A stretch of DNA of 64,000 nucleotides from Microcoleus sp. FACHB-68 (GCF_014695715.1 NZ_JACJOT010000016.1:1-64000); one strand, 5' to 3'. Shown: positions 1 to 9,541, counted from the stretch's first letter. The notes: generated by a model not told the origin, from the sequence alone. Program-made: numbers and translations.

Positions 1-2
1 TG

Positions 3-134
3 TTATTCCAAGTCTGTGGAGATGCTGAAGTGTTCACTGCGTTTACTGCTTCACTACTTAAAGTACCGAACAGTTCCCTTGCCAGCTTAGTTCATTACAT
101 TTTCAGCAACGCCGAGTTTTTAACCGCAGATTAA
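3..134 (+). CDS. possible 3' end of a gene cut by the left edge
   Basis: One frame is open from the first bases of the window to a TAA at 132-134, giving 43 codons that read like ordinary protein (hydrophobic and polar residues mixed, no low complexity). The last codons and the stop come from the dispersed CGCAGAT repeat that begins at about 121, so the original gene end may have been replaced by that repeat. I do not recognise the family. It may simply be a chance open frame. Confidence 0.25.
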   Translation, partial: LFQVCGDAEVFTAFTASLLKVPNSSLASLVHYIFSNAEFLTAD

Positions 135-163
135 CGCAGATTAACGCAGATGGTTTATCTGTG
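121..163. repeat. dispersed CGCAGATTAA/CGCAGATAAA repeat
   Basis: Three tandem copies of a 10-nt unit close to CGCAGATTAA are followed by a partial inverted copy (TTTATCTGTGG). The same family recurs at about 4166, 4265, 4365, 36835, 36937 and 48189, always in spacers. Repeats of this type are common in cyanobacterial spacers and give rise to false short proteins containing ICVYLR-like strings. Confidence 0.7.
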
Positions 164-190
164 GGGGGTAGGGTGCCAACTCTCATCTAA

Positions 191-295
191 AAAACTGACT
201 TTGCAGATGTTATTTTAGCTAATAGGCAGCCAGCGTTTGTTAAAAACCACACCCAAGCCCTACAAAAATACGCTGAACTGCGGTTGCGGGAGTGA
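191..295 (+). pseudogene. gene remnant ending in a GTGA overlap with the next gene
   Basis: Between a stop at 188-190 and a TGA at 293-295 there are 34 codons without a start codon, and the translation looks protein-like, ending in KYAELRLRE. The TGA overlaps the GTG start of the 598-residue gene as GTGA, the arrangement typical of translationally coupled genes. The remnant probably marks the C-terminus of a gene that once preceded it in an operon and was interrupted, possibly by the repeat at 121-163. That is inference; the fragment is short. Confidence 0.25.
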
Positions 296-2088
296 AACAG
301 GTTGATATGCCTGAAAGTATTGGTGATACACAATTTATGAATATTAGCTTAGAGCGTAAAAACTTTTACTGCCCAATTGCGAAGTGGAGTGGACGGTTGA
401 TTTTGCCTTCTCTGGCAGAAAGGCGAAGTGATGGCGGAGTTTATATGGAAGTTCAGAATACTCCAGATTCACACGCCCAGCTTAAAGGCAAAAAAGTCTG
501 GGTGACTTGGCATTCTACCTCTTGTCACCGCAAGTGGCTGCATCGCGCTGTCATTGACATCCATTTTGATGAAATTACTCGTAAGAGTATGAAGGAAAAT
601 CATTTTATCCACCCAATTCGGCTGGATGGATGGTCAAAAGTTAGTCCTCTGGAGTCCTTAGCCGGCGGCAGTACGATTGATGATGTGCAAGTAGAATTGG
701 ATGTTGTCAGCGCAGACAGAGAGGGGAATTTATGGGTTCTGGCAATTGGAGACGAACCCTATCAAATTGCCGGCATTGAGAAGGCGCTAATCCGATTTAT
801 TGCACCGGCAGGAGAAAAGCGCTACCGCGTTCGGCATTATAACCCCAGCAGCCGTAGTTTTGATGGCCTTGAAGAAGTGATTGCCCTCCCTGATGCCGGC
901 ACAGTTTTACCGGGAACCAGTATTGAGCAGACTTCTATCAAAAATATTGAAAAGTCACCCCTGAATGCTTCTGGCTGGTATATTTATGGCTCGCAGGATG
1001 CCTCTGGTTCCTTCACGGTAAAGGCTTTGGAACCAGCAGACGTCTTCAAACTTTTGCCAACGCGAATGTTAATTGGCAGAGACGAAAGCCGCGATTATGT
1101 TACAGACTCGAAATGGAAAAACATTCCATTGCAGTGGGTTGAAAGAGCGCTTTTAGATAATAACGGGGGGATGGTTCCCGCAAACCAACGAACATCGGCA
1201 CTGATCGCAAAGCGCACGAAAGAACTTTGGTATGCCGGTGATGTGGCGCTTGTGGTTCACACCTACGGATGGCGGGGAGGTAAAAGGGGTGATAAGGTGC
1301 CGTTGGGAATCGTTCCGGGACACTTTGCATTTGGTTTTGCCAAAGTTGTTAGGGATGAGTTTACCGGCGAGTTGCGCTTTGATCTGGTATATCGGCAAGT
1401 TTATGCACATAACCGCGAAGGTGTGATTGCCGGTGCAATGCGCTGGCATTTATATATGGGCAGTCTAAGACACGGATGGATGTATACGCTGCCGATTTCT
1501 GATGTACTCGTGCGACTTCCAGAACTCACGGTTCCCTACCGGCTAGGCAATCATACGTTCAATCCCCTCATTGTCATCTTACAAGAACTGGCCCTGATGA
1601 CCGCCAAATACCGCGCCGGCGGGGGAAATGGCGCATCTCTCGTCACACCGGCAGCTTCTTGTGTCAAGGATTCCAGTCAGGCTTTATTCGCTGCCGGCAG
1701 GCGGTTGGAGAATGAAGTTCTCAACAATTCTGTGGTGAAAAGCTGGCTTGATAGCAATCCCAACAGTTATGAGGCAAAGCGTTTTCGCCGGCTGGAGTCA
1801 CTGCTTAATGATGTTGAAAGTACCGTACTCATCCCTTTGGGAATTGTTCCAAAAAGTTGGCGCGGGGATAACGAGTATGTGGCAGCGCACCTGAAAGATG
1901 GTGCTATCACTCCTGCCAGCATCCTCGAAGCACTCAAGGCTTGGAAAACAATGGTGCCTCGCCGGACTGAAATAGAACTTCTCAAGGTTTTACTTGAGCA
2001 TGGTGCCACAATGGTGGACTGTAAGGGAGCAATGCTGGGCGGTGAAGTTCCGGGTATTGTTCCCCTTGCGCCTACTGTTATTTTTTAA
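292..2088 (+). CDS. conserved-looking protein of unknown function, 598 aa
   Basis: The product is soluble by inspection: no signal peptide and no convincing membrane segment. It is rich in aromatic and charged residues, with a central block around residues 338-375 (GIVPGHFAFGFAKVVRDEF, then RFDLVYRQVYAHN) that looks like a structured core, and it ends in a Pro-rich tail. I have a weak memory of similar soluble regions in larger cyanobacterial proteins annotated as CAAX/CPBP-type membrane proteases, but no such membrane domain is present here, so no function is assigned. The GTG at 292 is chosen because an upstream frame ends there as GTGA; ATG 307 is the alternative. Confidence 0.75.
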   Translation: MKQVDMPESIGDTQFMNISLERKNFYCPIAKWSGRLILPSLAERRSDGGVYMEVQNTPDSHAQLKGKKVWVTWHSTSCHRKWLHRAVIDIHFDEITRKSMKENHFIHPIRLDGWSKVSPLESLAGGSTIDDVQVELDVVSADREGNLWVLAIGDEPYQIAGIEKALIRFIAPAGEKRYRVRHYNPSSRSFDGLEEVIALPDAGTVLPGTSIEQTSIKNIEKSPLNASGWYIYGSQDASGSFTVKALEPADVFKLLPTRMLIGRDESRDYVTDSKWKNIPLQWVERALLDNNGGMVPANQRTSALIAKRTKELWYAGDVALVVHTYGWRGGKRGDKVPLGIVPGHFAFGFAKVVRDEFTGELRFDLVYRQVYAHNREGVIAGAMRWHLYMGSLRHGWMYTLPISDVLVRLPELTVPYRLGNHTFNPLIVILQELALMTAKYRAGGGNGASLVTPAASCVKDSSQALFAAGRRLENEVLNNSVVKSWLDSNPNSYEAKRFRRLESLLNDVESTVLIPLGIVPKSWRGDNEYVAAHLKDGAITPASILEALKAWKTMVPRRTEIELLKVLLEHGATMVDCKGAMLGGEVPGIVPLAPTVIF

Positions 2089-2090
2089 TA

Positions 2091-2127
2091 GGGCATAGGG
2101 CATCGGGCATCGGGCATGGGGCATCGG
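2091..2127. repeat. heptanucleotide tandem repeat GGGCATN
   Basis: About five near-copies of a 7-nt unit (GGGCATA, GGGCATC, GGGCATG) follow the stop codon of the 598-residue gene. The pattern resembles the short tandemly repeated repetitive sequences known from cyanobacteria. A matching motif (GCATGGGGCATGGGG) sits inside the cbiG-cobJ gene near 36040-36057. Confidence 0.65.
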
Positions 2128-2217
2128 TGCCTAACTGCCAAGACTCTGATGAAGTCGCTTGTCGTTAGACTTGGTTTCCTACAGATTGAAATCGTAACGC
2201 TGTTACCCCTAGTGTAT

Positions 2218-3048
2218 TTAGTGGTTGTGGTGATACCGGCTAAAGGCCGGCCCATAAGTGGCTAGCAAGTTTTGAGGGGCTAAAGCAATGTCGGGTTGGC
2301 CGGTACACACGACTCTTTGGTTGAGGCAAATAACGCGATCACAATGCCGGCAAATCATATCCAGATCGTGAGAGATTTGCAAAACTGTCCAATTTTGTTC
2401 GCGTTTGAGTTGGTTAAGCAAGGCGTAAAACTCGGCTTCTCCCTGCGCGTCTACGCCGGCAAATGCTTCATCAAGCACTAGCAGCCGGCGTGGCATAACC
2501 AAGCAATAAGCCAGCAACACCCGTTTCATCTGGCCACCACTTAAGGTGCCAATAGCTTGATGACGCAGCCGGTAAGCATCTACTCGATGCAAGGCAGCGG
2601 TTACTGCTGCGACTTTTTCTGGGTTGGTTTGCCAAAACCACTTGAATTTTGGATTTTGATGGTTTAACCCAGCCACCCATCCCAACCCCACCAATTCCCA
2701 GACAGTAATCGGAAATGAGCGATCAAAAAGAAAGTTTTGCGGCACATAGCCGAGTTGGTGGCACAGGTTTCCCAGCCGATCCATAGGCCGGCCTAATATT
2801 TGGATCTGGCCGGCTGTGTGCGGAATTAAACCCAAAACTGCTTGCACCAGCGTACTTTTGCCGGCACCATTAGGGCCAACGATCGCTGTATCTGTTCCGG
2901 GTTGCAACTCAAATGAGACATCCTGAATCGCCGTATAGTTGCCTTGATATACCGTCAGATTTTGTACCTTCAGGATCGGGATCTGGGGATTTGGAGAGGG
3001 TAATGGGCCACCGCTGGGTGGGTCGAGGTTGCTCACATCTATTGACAA
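2218..3048 (-). CDS. znuC: zinc/manganese ABC transporter ATP-binding protein
   Basis: ATPase subunit of a metal-uptake ABC transporter, acting on the cytoplasmic face of the inner membrane. The 276-residue product shows Walker A (GPNGAGKST, about 58-66), the LSGGQ signature (169-173) and Walker B (LLVLDE, 189-194), and is the usual size for the family. Its start overlaps the end of the upstream substrate-binding gene by 10 nt, so the two are surely cotranscribed. The membrane subunit normally found beside them is missing here; a candidate lies at 10871-11731. Zinc is favoured over manganese because of the His-rich loop in the partner protein. Confidence 0.93.
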   Translation of the reverse strand: MSIDVSNLDPPSGGPLPSPNPQIPILKVQNLTVYQGNYTAIQDVSFELQPGTDTAIVGPNGAGKSTLVQAVLGLIPHTAGQIQILGRPMDRLGNLCHQLGYVPQNFLFDRSFPITVWELVGLGWVAGLNHQNPKFKWFWQTNPEKVAAVTAALHRVDAYRLRHQAIGTLSGGQMKRVLLAYCLVMPRRLLVLDEAFAGVDAQGEAEFYALLNQLKREQNWTVLQISHDLDMICRHCDRVICLNQRVVCTGQPDIALAPQNLLATYGPAFSRYHHNH

Positions 3049-4037
3049 GCAGATTCAATGGTTTGCAGATTGGTTTGCATCGCTGTAAAGTAATGCTGCG
3101 GATCGAGCGGGCCAGATTCTAATGAGTCTAGAGGACGCAGGGTTAAGCTGAGGTCTTGGGAAAGACTTTGCAGCAATTTATTATCTACCCCCGGTTCCCC
3201 AAATAGTGCTTTGACGTTGTATTGTTTTACGGCTGCAATGGTTTTTCCCACATCAGCCGGGGAAATGCTTTGTTCTGGGATATTGACAACGGCGACTTGT
3301 TGCAGTTGGTATCGCTTGGCGAGGTAGGGATAGGCGTCGTGGAATGTGACAAAGGTGCAGTTGGGATACTTTTGCATCTGCTGTTTAAACCGGCTGTCGA
3401 GTTGTTCGAGTTGCTGGATGTAAGCAGCAGCATTGGTTTCATAGGAGGCTTTATTGTCTGGATCGGCTGCAATTAAGCCATCGCGAATATTTTGTACCTG
3501 TTGTTTGGCTAAGACTGGATCGATCCAGACGTGGGGGTTGCCGCTTCTGTGTTCGTGAGCATCTTTTGTCTTGTCTTCATTATGGTCATGATCGTGATCT
3601 TCATTGCCGGCACCTTCAATTGGCTTCACGACAGGGGAAATTTCCTGTAAGGTTTGAATGCCTTTGCTTGCCTCTACTTGTTTCAGCTTGGGGTTTTGGG
3701 AGTTTTTTACGGTTGCTTCTAGAAATTCTTCTAAGTCCAAGCCATTTTTAACGAGCACATCTGCTTGTGCTAGTGATCGCACGTTTGCCGGCGTGGCTTG
3801 GTACTCATGCACTTCTGTGCCTGGGGGGATTAAAATTTCTACTTCTGCTTTGTCGCCGGCTACTGCTTTGGTGAACCAATAGATCGGGAGAAAGGTTGCT
3901 ACGACTTTGAGTTGTTTTGAGTTAGATGCTGTATTCTGTGCGCTAGATACGGGTGTGGAGGGGGTTTGGTTGCAGCCGGTGGCGATAGTCAGCAGCAATA
4001 ATGCCGGCAGCAAGCGCTGCAAGTTGGGGCTTTTCAC
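3039..4037 (-). CDS. znuA: zinc ABC transporter substrate-binding lipoprotein
   Basis: Periplasmic metal-binding protein of the ZnuA/TroA family (cluster A-I), 332 residues. A lipoprotein signal ends at Cys22 (TIATGC). Expected metal ligands are visible: His near residue 77 (EVHEYQ) and His near 169 (NPHVWIDP). Between them lies an acidic, His-rich loop (about 146-163, HDHDHNED then DAHEHR), characteristic of zinc rather than manganese binders. It is first in a two-gene operon with znuC and has two Fur/Zur-like boxes 32-73 nt upstream of its start. Confidence 0.93.
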   Translation of the reverse strand: MKSPNLQRLLPALLLLTIATGCNQTPSTPVSSAQNTASNSKQLKVVATFLPIYWFTKAVAGDKAEVEILIPPGTEVHEYQATPANVRSLAQADVLVKNGLDLEEFLEATVKNSQNPKLKQVEASKGIQTLQEISPVVKPIEGAGNEDHDHDHNEDKTKDAHEHRSGNPHVWIDPVLAKQQVQNIRDGLIAADPDNKASYETNAAAYIQQLEQLDSRFKQQMQKYPNCTFVTFHDAYPYLAKRYQLQQVAVVNIPEQSISPADVGKTIAAVKQYNVKALFGEPGVDNKLLQSLSQDLSLTLRPLDSLESGPLDPQHYFTAMQTNLQTIESACQ

Positions 4038-4068
4038 GGTTTTTCTACAATCTGCGGAAATTTTTGAG

Positions 4069-4110
4069 TATGATTTTTATTCTAAATGAAGAATGATATT
4101 TATTCTCATT
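4069..4110 (-). promoter_or_regulatory. tandem Fur/Zur-like operator upstream of znuA-znuC
   Basis: Two related 19-nt sites occur in direct orientation, 23 bp apart: TATGATTTTTATTCTAAAT (4069-4087) and AATGATATTTATTCTCATT (4092-4110). The second is an imperfect palindrome with AATGA and TCATT arms. AT-rich palindromes of this sort are bound by Fur-family regulators, and a Zur site is expected before a zinc-uptake operon. The regulator gene is not in the window. Assignment to Zur is inference. Confidence 0.5.
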
Positions 4111-4141
4111 TTGCGGGGTTTTTCTTGTCTTCGCTTGTTAG

Positions 4142-4410
4142 TTGGGGTTTGGGGATGATTTTTTTAACCGCAGATAAACGCAGATAAACGCAGATGTGTT
4201 GTTGGTTGGTGGCTGAGCTTTTCTGGTTTTTGGGTGAATTTTTGGGGGTTTGGGAAGATTTTTCAACCACAGATAAACGCAGATAAACGCAGATGTTTTG
4301 TTGGTTGGTGGCTTGATTTTTTCTGGTTTTTGGGGGAATTGTTGGGAGTTTGGGAAGATTTTTCAACCACAGATGCACACAGATAAACACAGATGTGTTG
4401 TCGGTGAGTG
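4142..4410. repeat. three tandem ~100-bp repeats carrying CGCAGATAAA cores
   Basis: Three units with a period of 99-100 bp begin with AACCGCAG or AACCACAG at 4166, 4265 and 4365, each followed by two CAGATAAACG-type decamers. The linkers between them are also repeated (GTTGGTTGGTGGC, then a T/G-rich stretch ending TTTGGGAAGATTTTT). A 94-codon open frame on the minus strand across this block is a by-product of the repeats. The remaining spacer up to 4515 shows nothing else. Confidence 0.75.
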
Positions 4411-4515
4411 TCTGAGTTTTATGGATGAAGTGATGATTTTTAAAATTGTTTCGTTTTGAGTAATAAAAACAATTGAATATGATTTTAAGGAGTTTTTATG
4501 AATATTTTTTAATGG

Positions 4516-5805
4516 TTAGGGAGAGCGTTTTTGATTGACTAGCTCAATTTGTCGATAAAAGTAATCTTCTTGATATTTTAGTTGGTTTGCCAGTTCTAAT
4601 CCTTTTTGAAAGGCGGCTAGGGCTTGGGTGTAAGCTTGACGATCTAAATATATTTTGCCGATTCGATCATAAGTATCCATCATTCCAAAAAAGTTGTAAC
4701 CTTTTTGATCGACTACGACTAAAATTTGATAAACTTGCAGGGCTGCTTCGAGTTCGTTCTGTGAGCGATAAAGTGTGGCTAAGTTTTGCAATGCTTCGCC
4801 GGCTCTAGCATATTGCTGCAATTGCCATGCTAAAGTGTAGGCTTCTTGATAGTATTGAGCGGCTTTACCAAGCCGGCCTAATGCTTCATAATCTTCTCCC
4901 ATTGCAATTTTAAGTGTCGCTACTTGCGTTGGATCTTTGGCAATGCGGTAGCGATTTAAAATTTTTGTGCGAACATCTAATGCTTTTTGATGTTGTTGAA
5001 CATGATCATAAATAAAGGCGAGTTGTTGGAGATAGGTATCTTCTTCTAATCGAGTTTGCTCAGTGCGGGTTACTTTTGCTTCACTCAGCGCTAATAGTTG
5101 CTCGTAAGCAACGGCTGCTTCTGAGAAGTTTAATCCGCCAAAGTAAAGTTCGGCGATTGTTTTCAGGGCGATTTCTTGCGCCGGCACATCTTGTCTCGCC
5201 TGTGCGTTGGCTAGAATTTTCTGGTAAACATCTACAGCGGATTGTTTTGCTTGCACCAATACAAACACATCTCCTAAAGCTTGCAGCAATTGGGGAGTAA
5301 TAGGGGGTTGCGCTTGTGCTTCTAGATAAATGACTTGCAACCGTTGGGTGATCAACTGGACTTGTGTTGTCTGATTTTGACTTAGGGCAATTTTCGCGAC
5401 TCTGGTTAAGGCTTCTACTTCTGCTAGAGGGCCAAGAAAGCGGCGCAACCGCAGTTCTCGATACCAAATTTTAAAGGCTTCTGCTAAATTTCCCGCCTGT
5501 AGTTGGGCAGTTGCCAACTGGTTGAGTTCATCGAGTGCAGTGGTTAAAGCTTGAACTTCTAGAGGAGTTAACGGCTTTTTTAAGGGCCATTGAGGCAGTA
5601 GGGGATCGGGTTTGGTAATCTCCAGGGGGCTAGTATAAGGCTCATCTGGCTTAGATTGCTGGGACTGCTGAGCAAAAACCGGCCTAAAATCGGCTGCCAC
5701 CGACAACAGCAAAAGGATGCCGGCGGCGGAACAAGCCAGCCTCACAAGTTGAATGCGACTTGGCCAAAATAAGGTTTTTTGCTCAAGCGACGTTTGCATA
5801 TCCAC
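4516..5805 (-). CDS. exported tetratricopeptide-repeat protein
   Basis: The 429-residue product has a basic N-terminus followed by a hydrophobic stretch (about residues 23-42, ACSAAGILLLLSVAADF) and a likely signal-peptidase site near VFAQ, so it is probably exported. The rest is helical and Ala/Gln/Leu-rich with degenerate TPR motifs, clearest from residue 250 onward (for example AKDPTQVATLKIAMGEDYEA and QNELEAALQVYQIL). TPR proteins mediate protein interactions; the partner is unknown. It stands alone between repeat-rich spacers. Confidence 0.8.
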   Translation of the reverse strand: MDMQTSLEQKTLFWPSRIQLVRLACSAAGILLLLSVAADFRPVFAQQSQQSKPDEPYTSPLEITKPDPLLPQWPLKKPLTPLEVQALTTALDELNQLATAQLQAGNLAEAFKIWYRELRLRRFLGPLAEVEALTRVAKIALSQNQTTQVQLITQRLQVIYLEAQAQPPITPQLLQALGDVFVLVQAKQSAVDVYQKILANAQARQDVPAQEIALKTIAELYFGGLNFSEAAVAYEQLLALSEAKVTRTEQTRLEEDTYLQQLAFIYDHVQQHQKALDVRTKILNRYRIAKDPTQVATLKIAMGEDYEALGRLGKAAQYYQEAYTLAWQLQQYARAGEALQNLATLYRSQNELEAALQVYQILVVVDQKGYNFFGMMDTYDRIGKIYLDRQAYTQALAAFQKGLELANQLKYQEDYFYRQIELVNQKRSP

Positions 5806-5914
5806 AATCTTGCCTGGTGCTAGGTGGTAGGGTGTAAAGGATAGGTGTTGCCTTTATATTTAAAGGCCAGCTGGCTGCTACATTGAAAGCGAGCTGTTCT
5901 TATCTAAATTGTCG

Positions 5915-5976
5915 TTTGTCAGTTGTCCGTTCTTACGACCGCAGGCTGCTGACCATTGACTACTGACCACTGACTT
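5915..5976. repeat. spacer repeat of TGAC/GTCAGTTGTC words
   Basis: The spacer contains recurring words such as GTCAGTTGTC, CTGACCATTGACTACTGACC and ACTGACTTCTGG. The same vocabulary recurs between sqdB and sqdX (9476-9541). It is a low-complexity, cyanobacterial-type spacer repeat rather than a protein gene. Confidence 0.5.
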
Positions 5977-5988
5977 CTGGATTTTGAA

Positions 5989-7302
5989 GTGAGCAGAGAA
6001 TTTGTAAACATTAGCGCTTGCTATCGAGCCTTATCAGGCGTTCTGGCGAAACTTTCTTTAGGAAAGACGGGATTGAACGTTCGTTGGTTCGTTTCCTGGC
6101 TGTTAGTACCGGCACTCGTTCTATCCAATTTACTCACCGGCTGTACTTTACCCCAAGTGACGGCTGAACAAGGGAATTCGCTGCCGGCGCAGGAAAAAAC
6201 GTTGTCGCCGGCACAGGAGAGACGGATACTAGCGGCTGAGAAACGGATTTTTCTGGATTTATCCCTAGAATTTTTAGGCGAGTACCAACTACCCCCGCAA
6301 ACGTTTGAGGATACGCCGATAGGGGGTTTATCTGGAATTGCCTATGATCGCAAGCGAGACCGCTTCTATGCAATCTCTGACGATCCGAGTGCCTTCTCGC
6401 CGGCTCGATTTTACACCCTCCGCCTCGCTCTTAATTCTGACAGTGCCGGTGAAATTAGCATTCAAAATGTTGAAGTTGAAGGCGTTACCCAACTGATTGG
6501 TGAGGATGGCCAACCGTTTGAGCGGAATTTGATCAACCCTGAAGGAATTGCCTTTGCCCCTCCAAATACCATATTTGTCGCCAGCGAAGGAATTGCAAAT
6601 CTGGATATTCCTCCGTTTGTAGAAAAATTTGACCTTAATACCGGCCAGTGGCAGCAAAATTTACCCATCCCGCCACGTTATATCCCCGATAGGAGTAATC
6701 CTGATAATCGGCAAGGGGTACAAAATAATTTAGGGTTTGAATCTTTAACGGTAGACTCAGGCGGCGTTGGGGAACCGCTTCGCCTGTTTACAGCCACCGA
6801 GTCGCCTCTGGAACAGGATCGCGATCCACCAAGCGCTGATCAAGAGGTCAAAAACCGGCTGATGCATTATTTGATTAGTGATCTGCCACCGCTGTTAATT
6901 TCTGAACATCTTTATTTGATGGACACAGGGCCAAGGTGGTCGGTTGCCAATGGTTTAACTGAGTTATTAACGTTGGGCCGGGGGGGTCATTTTCTGGGTT
7001 TGGAACGTTCTTTGGGTTTCTTGGGGTATGGGGCCAAGATTTATCAATTGGCCACCGGGGCGGCGACAGATACCTCTGGCATTGCCAGTCTCAAAGGTGA
7101 ATTGCGAAAAATTGAGCCGGTGAGGAAAAAGTTATTGCTAGACTTGAGCACGCTGGGAATTACTTTAGACAATTTGGAGGGCATGACGCTTGGCCCTCGA
7201 TTGCCAGATGGGACAGAGAGTTTACTGTTGGTCAGTGATAACAATTTCGATGAAGCCCAAGTGACGCAGTTTTTGTTGTTCCGCCTCAAACAAGGGCATT
7301 GA
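5989..7302 (+). CDS. esterase/phytase-like lipoprotein (PF13449 family)
   Basis: The 437-residue product has an N-terminal signal with a lipobox-like LLTGC at about residues 48-52, so it is probably a lipoprotein. The body matches the 'phytase-like, esterase-like activity' beta-propeller family: an early LSGIAYDRKRDRFYAISDD motif (about 114-132), LINPEGIAFAP in the middle, and NLEGMTLGP near the end followed by LLVSDNNF. In this family substrates are poorly known; phosphate-ester hydrolysis is often suggested. The start is GTG 5989; later starts are possible but must keep the signal. A GC-rich hairpin follows the stop. Confidence 0.85.
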   Translation: MSREFVNISACYRALSGVLAKLSLGKTGLNVRWFVSWLLVPALVLSNLLTGCTLPQVTAEQGNSLPAQEKTLSPAQERRILAAEKRIFLDLSLEFLGEYQLPPQTFEDTPIGGLSGIAYDRKRDRFYAISDDPSAFSPARFYTLRLALNSDSAGEISIQNVEVEGVTQLIGEDGQPFERNLINPEGIAFAPPNTIFVASEGIANLDIPPFVEKFDLNTGQWQQNLPIPPRYIPDRSNPDNRQGVQNNLGFESLTVDSGGVGEPLRLFTATESPLEQDRDPPSADQEVKNRLMHYLISDLPPLLISEHLYLMDTGPRWSVANGLTELLTLGRGGHFLGLERSLGFLGYGAKIYQLATGAATDTSGIASLKGELRKIEPVRKKLLLDLSTLGITLDNLEGMTLGPRLPDGTESLLLVSDNNFDEAQVTQFLLFRLKQGH

Positions 7303-7313
7303 TGAATCTCGGC

Positions 7314-7343
7314 GGGCCGGTTTTTAAAAGGCCGGCCTTTTTA
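7314..7343 (+). terminator. rho-independent terminator
   Basis: GGGCCGG at 7314 can pair with the CCGGCC of a GGCCGGCC block at 7330-7337, and this is followed by TTTTTATTT. It lies 12 nt after the phytase-like gene. The sequence AAAAGGCCGGCCTTTT is also a palindrome by itself, so two alternative stems are possible. Confidence 0.65.
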
Positions 7344-7525
7344 TTTATGGGATCAGAAGCGAACGCAGACCCTTAAAATAGTTGGGTTCATTATTTTTTT
7401 CTCAGCGCTTTATATCACTGATGGGGACAATGAATGCAAAATTCATGTAGCCGTCAGACCACTAAAACTGTCTTTTTGTCAACTATTTACAGCTCAACTT
7501 CCAAACTCTAAAATCCAAAATCGTT

Positions 7526-8122
7526 ATGACCCACTCGACGGATATTGCCACGTTGGCCCGCTGGATGGCTTGTGACTTTAGCAACCAGCAACAAGCTTTT
7601 GAAAATCCTCCTTTTTTTGCTCACATTCGCGTTTGTATGCGACCTCTGCCGGTAGCACTCCTTGGTGGCATGAGTCTTTATTTAGAGCAGGCGTATGATT
7701 ATATGCTCAATGAGCCGTACCGAGTGCGGGTTTTAAAGTTGGTGCCGGCAGAGGATCACATCAAAATTGAGAATTATGCGGTTGAGGGAGAAGAACAGTT
7801 TTATGGGGCTTCTCGCCAAAGCGAACGCTTAAAAGACCTTACGGTTGGCCGGCTGAAACTCTTACCGGGCTGCACGTTTATCACGCACTGGACAGGGAAG
7901 GGGTTCAAAGGCGAAGTAGAACCGGGTAAAGGTTGCATTGTGGTGCGTAAAGGAAAAACGACTTATCTTGACAGTTTCTTTGAAATTGATGAACACAAAT
8001 TCGTCAGCCATGATCGGGGACGCGATCCAGAAACTGATGAACATCTCTGGGGCGCACTTGCCGGCCCATTTGAATTTGTCCGCTGTGGCAGTTTTGCTGA
8101 TGAGATCGCTGTGAATGCTTAA
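7526..8122 (+). CDS. cpcT: phycobiliprotein chromophore lyase CpcT
   Basis: CpcT/CpeT-family lyase (198 residues, usual length) that attaches phycocyanobilin to a cysteine of the phycocyanin or phycoerythrocyanin beta subunit (Cys-153 in studied systems). The N-terminal part (STDIATLARWMACDFSNQQQ) and the FIRVCMRPLP-like block at about residues 30-42 agree closely with the Nostoc CpcT type as I know it. It lies alone, not beside phycobilisome rods, followed by a long inverted repeat. It supports a phycobilisome-bearing cyanobacterium. Confidence 0.92.
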   Translation: MTHSTDIATLARWMACDFSNQQQAFENPPFFAHIRVCMRPLPVALLGGMSLYLEQAYDYMLNEPYRVRVLKLVPAEDHIKIENYAVEGEEQFYGASRQSERLKDLTVGRLKLLPGCTFITHWTGKGFKGEVEPGKGCIVVRKGKTTYLDSFFEIDEHKFVSHDRGRDPETDEHLWGALAGPFEFVRCGSFADEIAVNA

Positions 8123-8124
8123 CC

Positions 8125-8217
8125 GTCCTTTGTCCTTTGCTGGATGAAACTAGCTGCATAGTTAAAGGAATTTGTCAACAATTAAAGACAAAAGATTGAT
8201 AGCAAAGGACAAACGAC
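8125..8217. repeat. 17-bp inverted repeat with 59-nt loop
   Basis: Arm one at 8125-8141 (GTCCTTTGTCCTTTGCT) and arm two at 8201-8217 (AGCAAAGGACAAACGAC) are complementary with a single mismatch. The element starts three nucleotides after the cpcT stop codon. It could be a transcript-end hairpin or a small dispersed hairpin element; no T-run follows. Confidence 0.6.
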
Positions 8218-8267
8218 AAATCCCAACAGACCCCAAGCGAAATATGTCACAGGGTACACAAACCTGA

Positions 8268-9458
<1,191 letters not shown>

Positions 9459-9475
9459 GTTAGCTGCCAGCAGTC

Positions 9476-9541
9476 AGCCGGTATTGACAACGAACAACTG
9501 ACGGCTGGGTGCTGACAGCAGATAACTGACAACTGACAACT
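9476..9541. repeat. CTGACAAC/TGAC-type spacer repeat
   Basis: The gap between sqdB and sqdX is built of recurring words (AGTCAGCCGG, AACAACTGACGGCTGGGTG, then CTGACAACTGACAAC directly before the sqdX ATG). No clear Shine-Dalgarno sequence is visible for sqdX within it. Confidence 0.5.

Noticed and set aside
4106-4390. 94-codon minus-strand frame rich in ICVYLRLS strings
   Set aside because: Produced by the CGCAGATAAA repeat in tandem; this is a known type of false protein.
4142-4410. CRISPR-like regular repeat
   Set aside because: Units of about 100 bp have similar, not unique, linkers and no cas gene is present.
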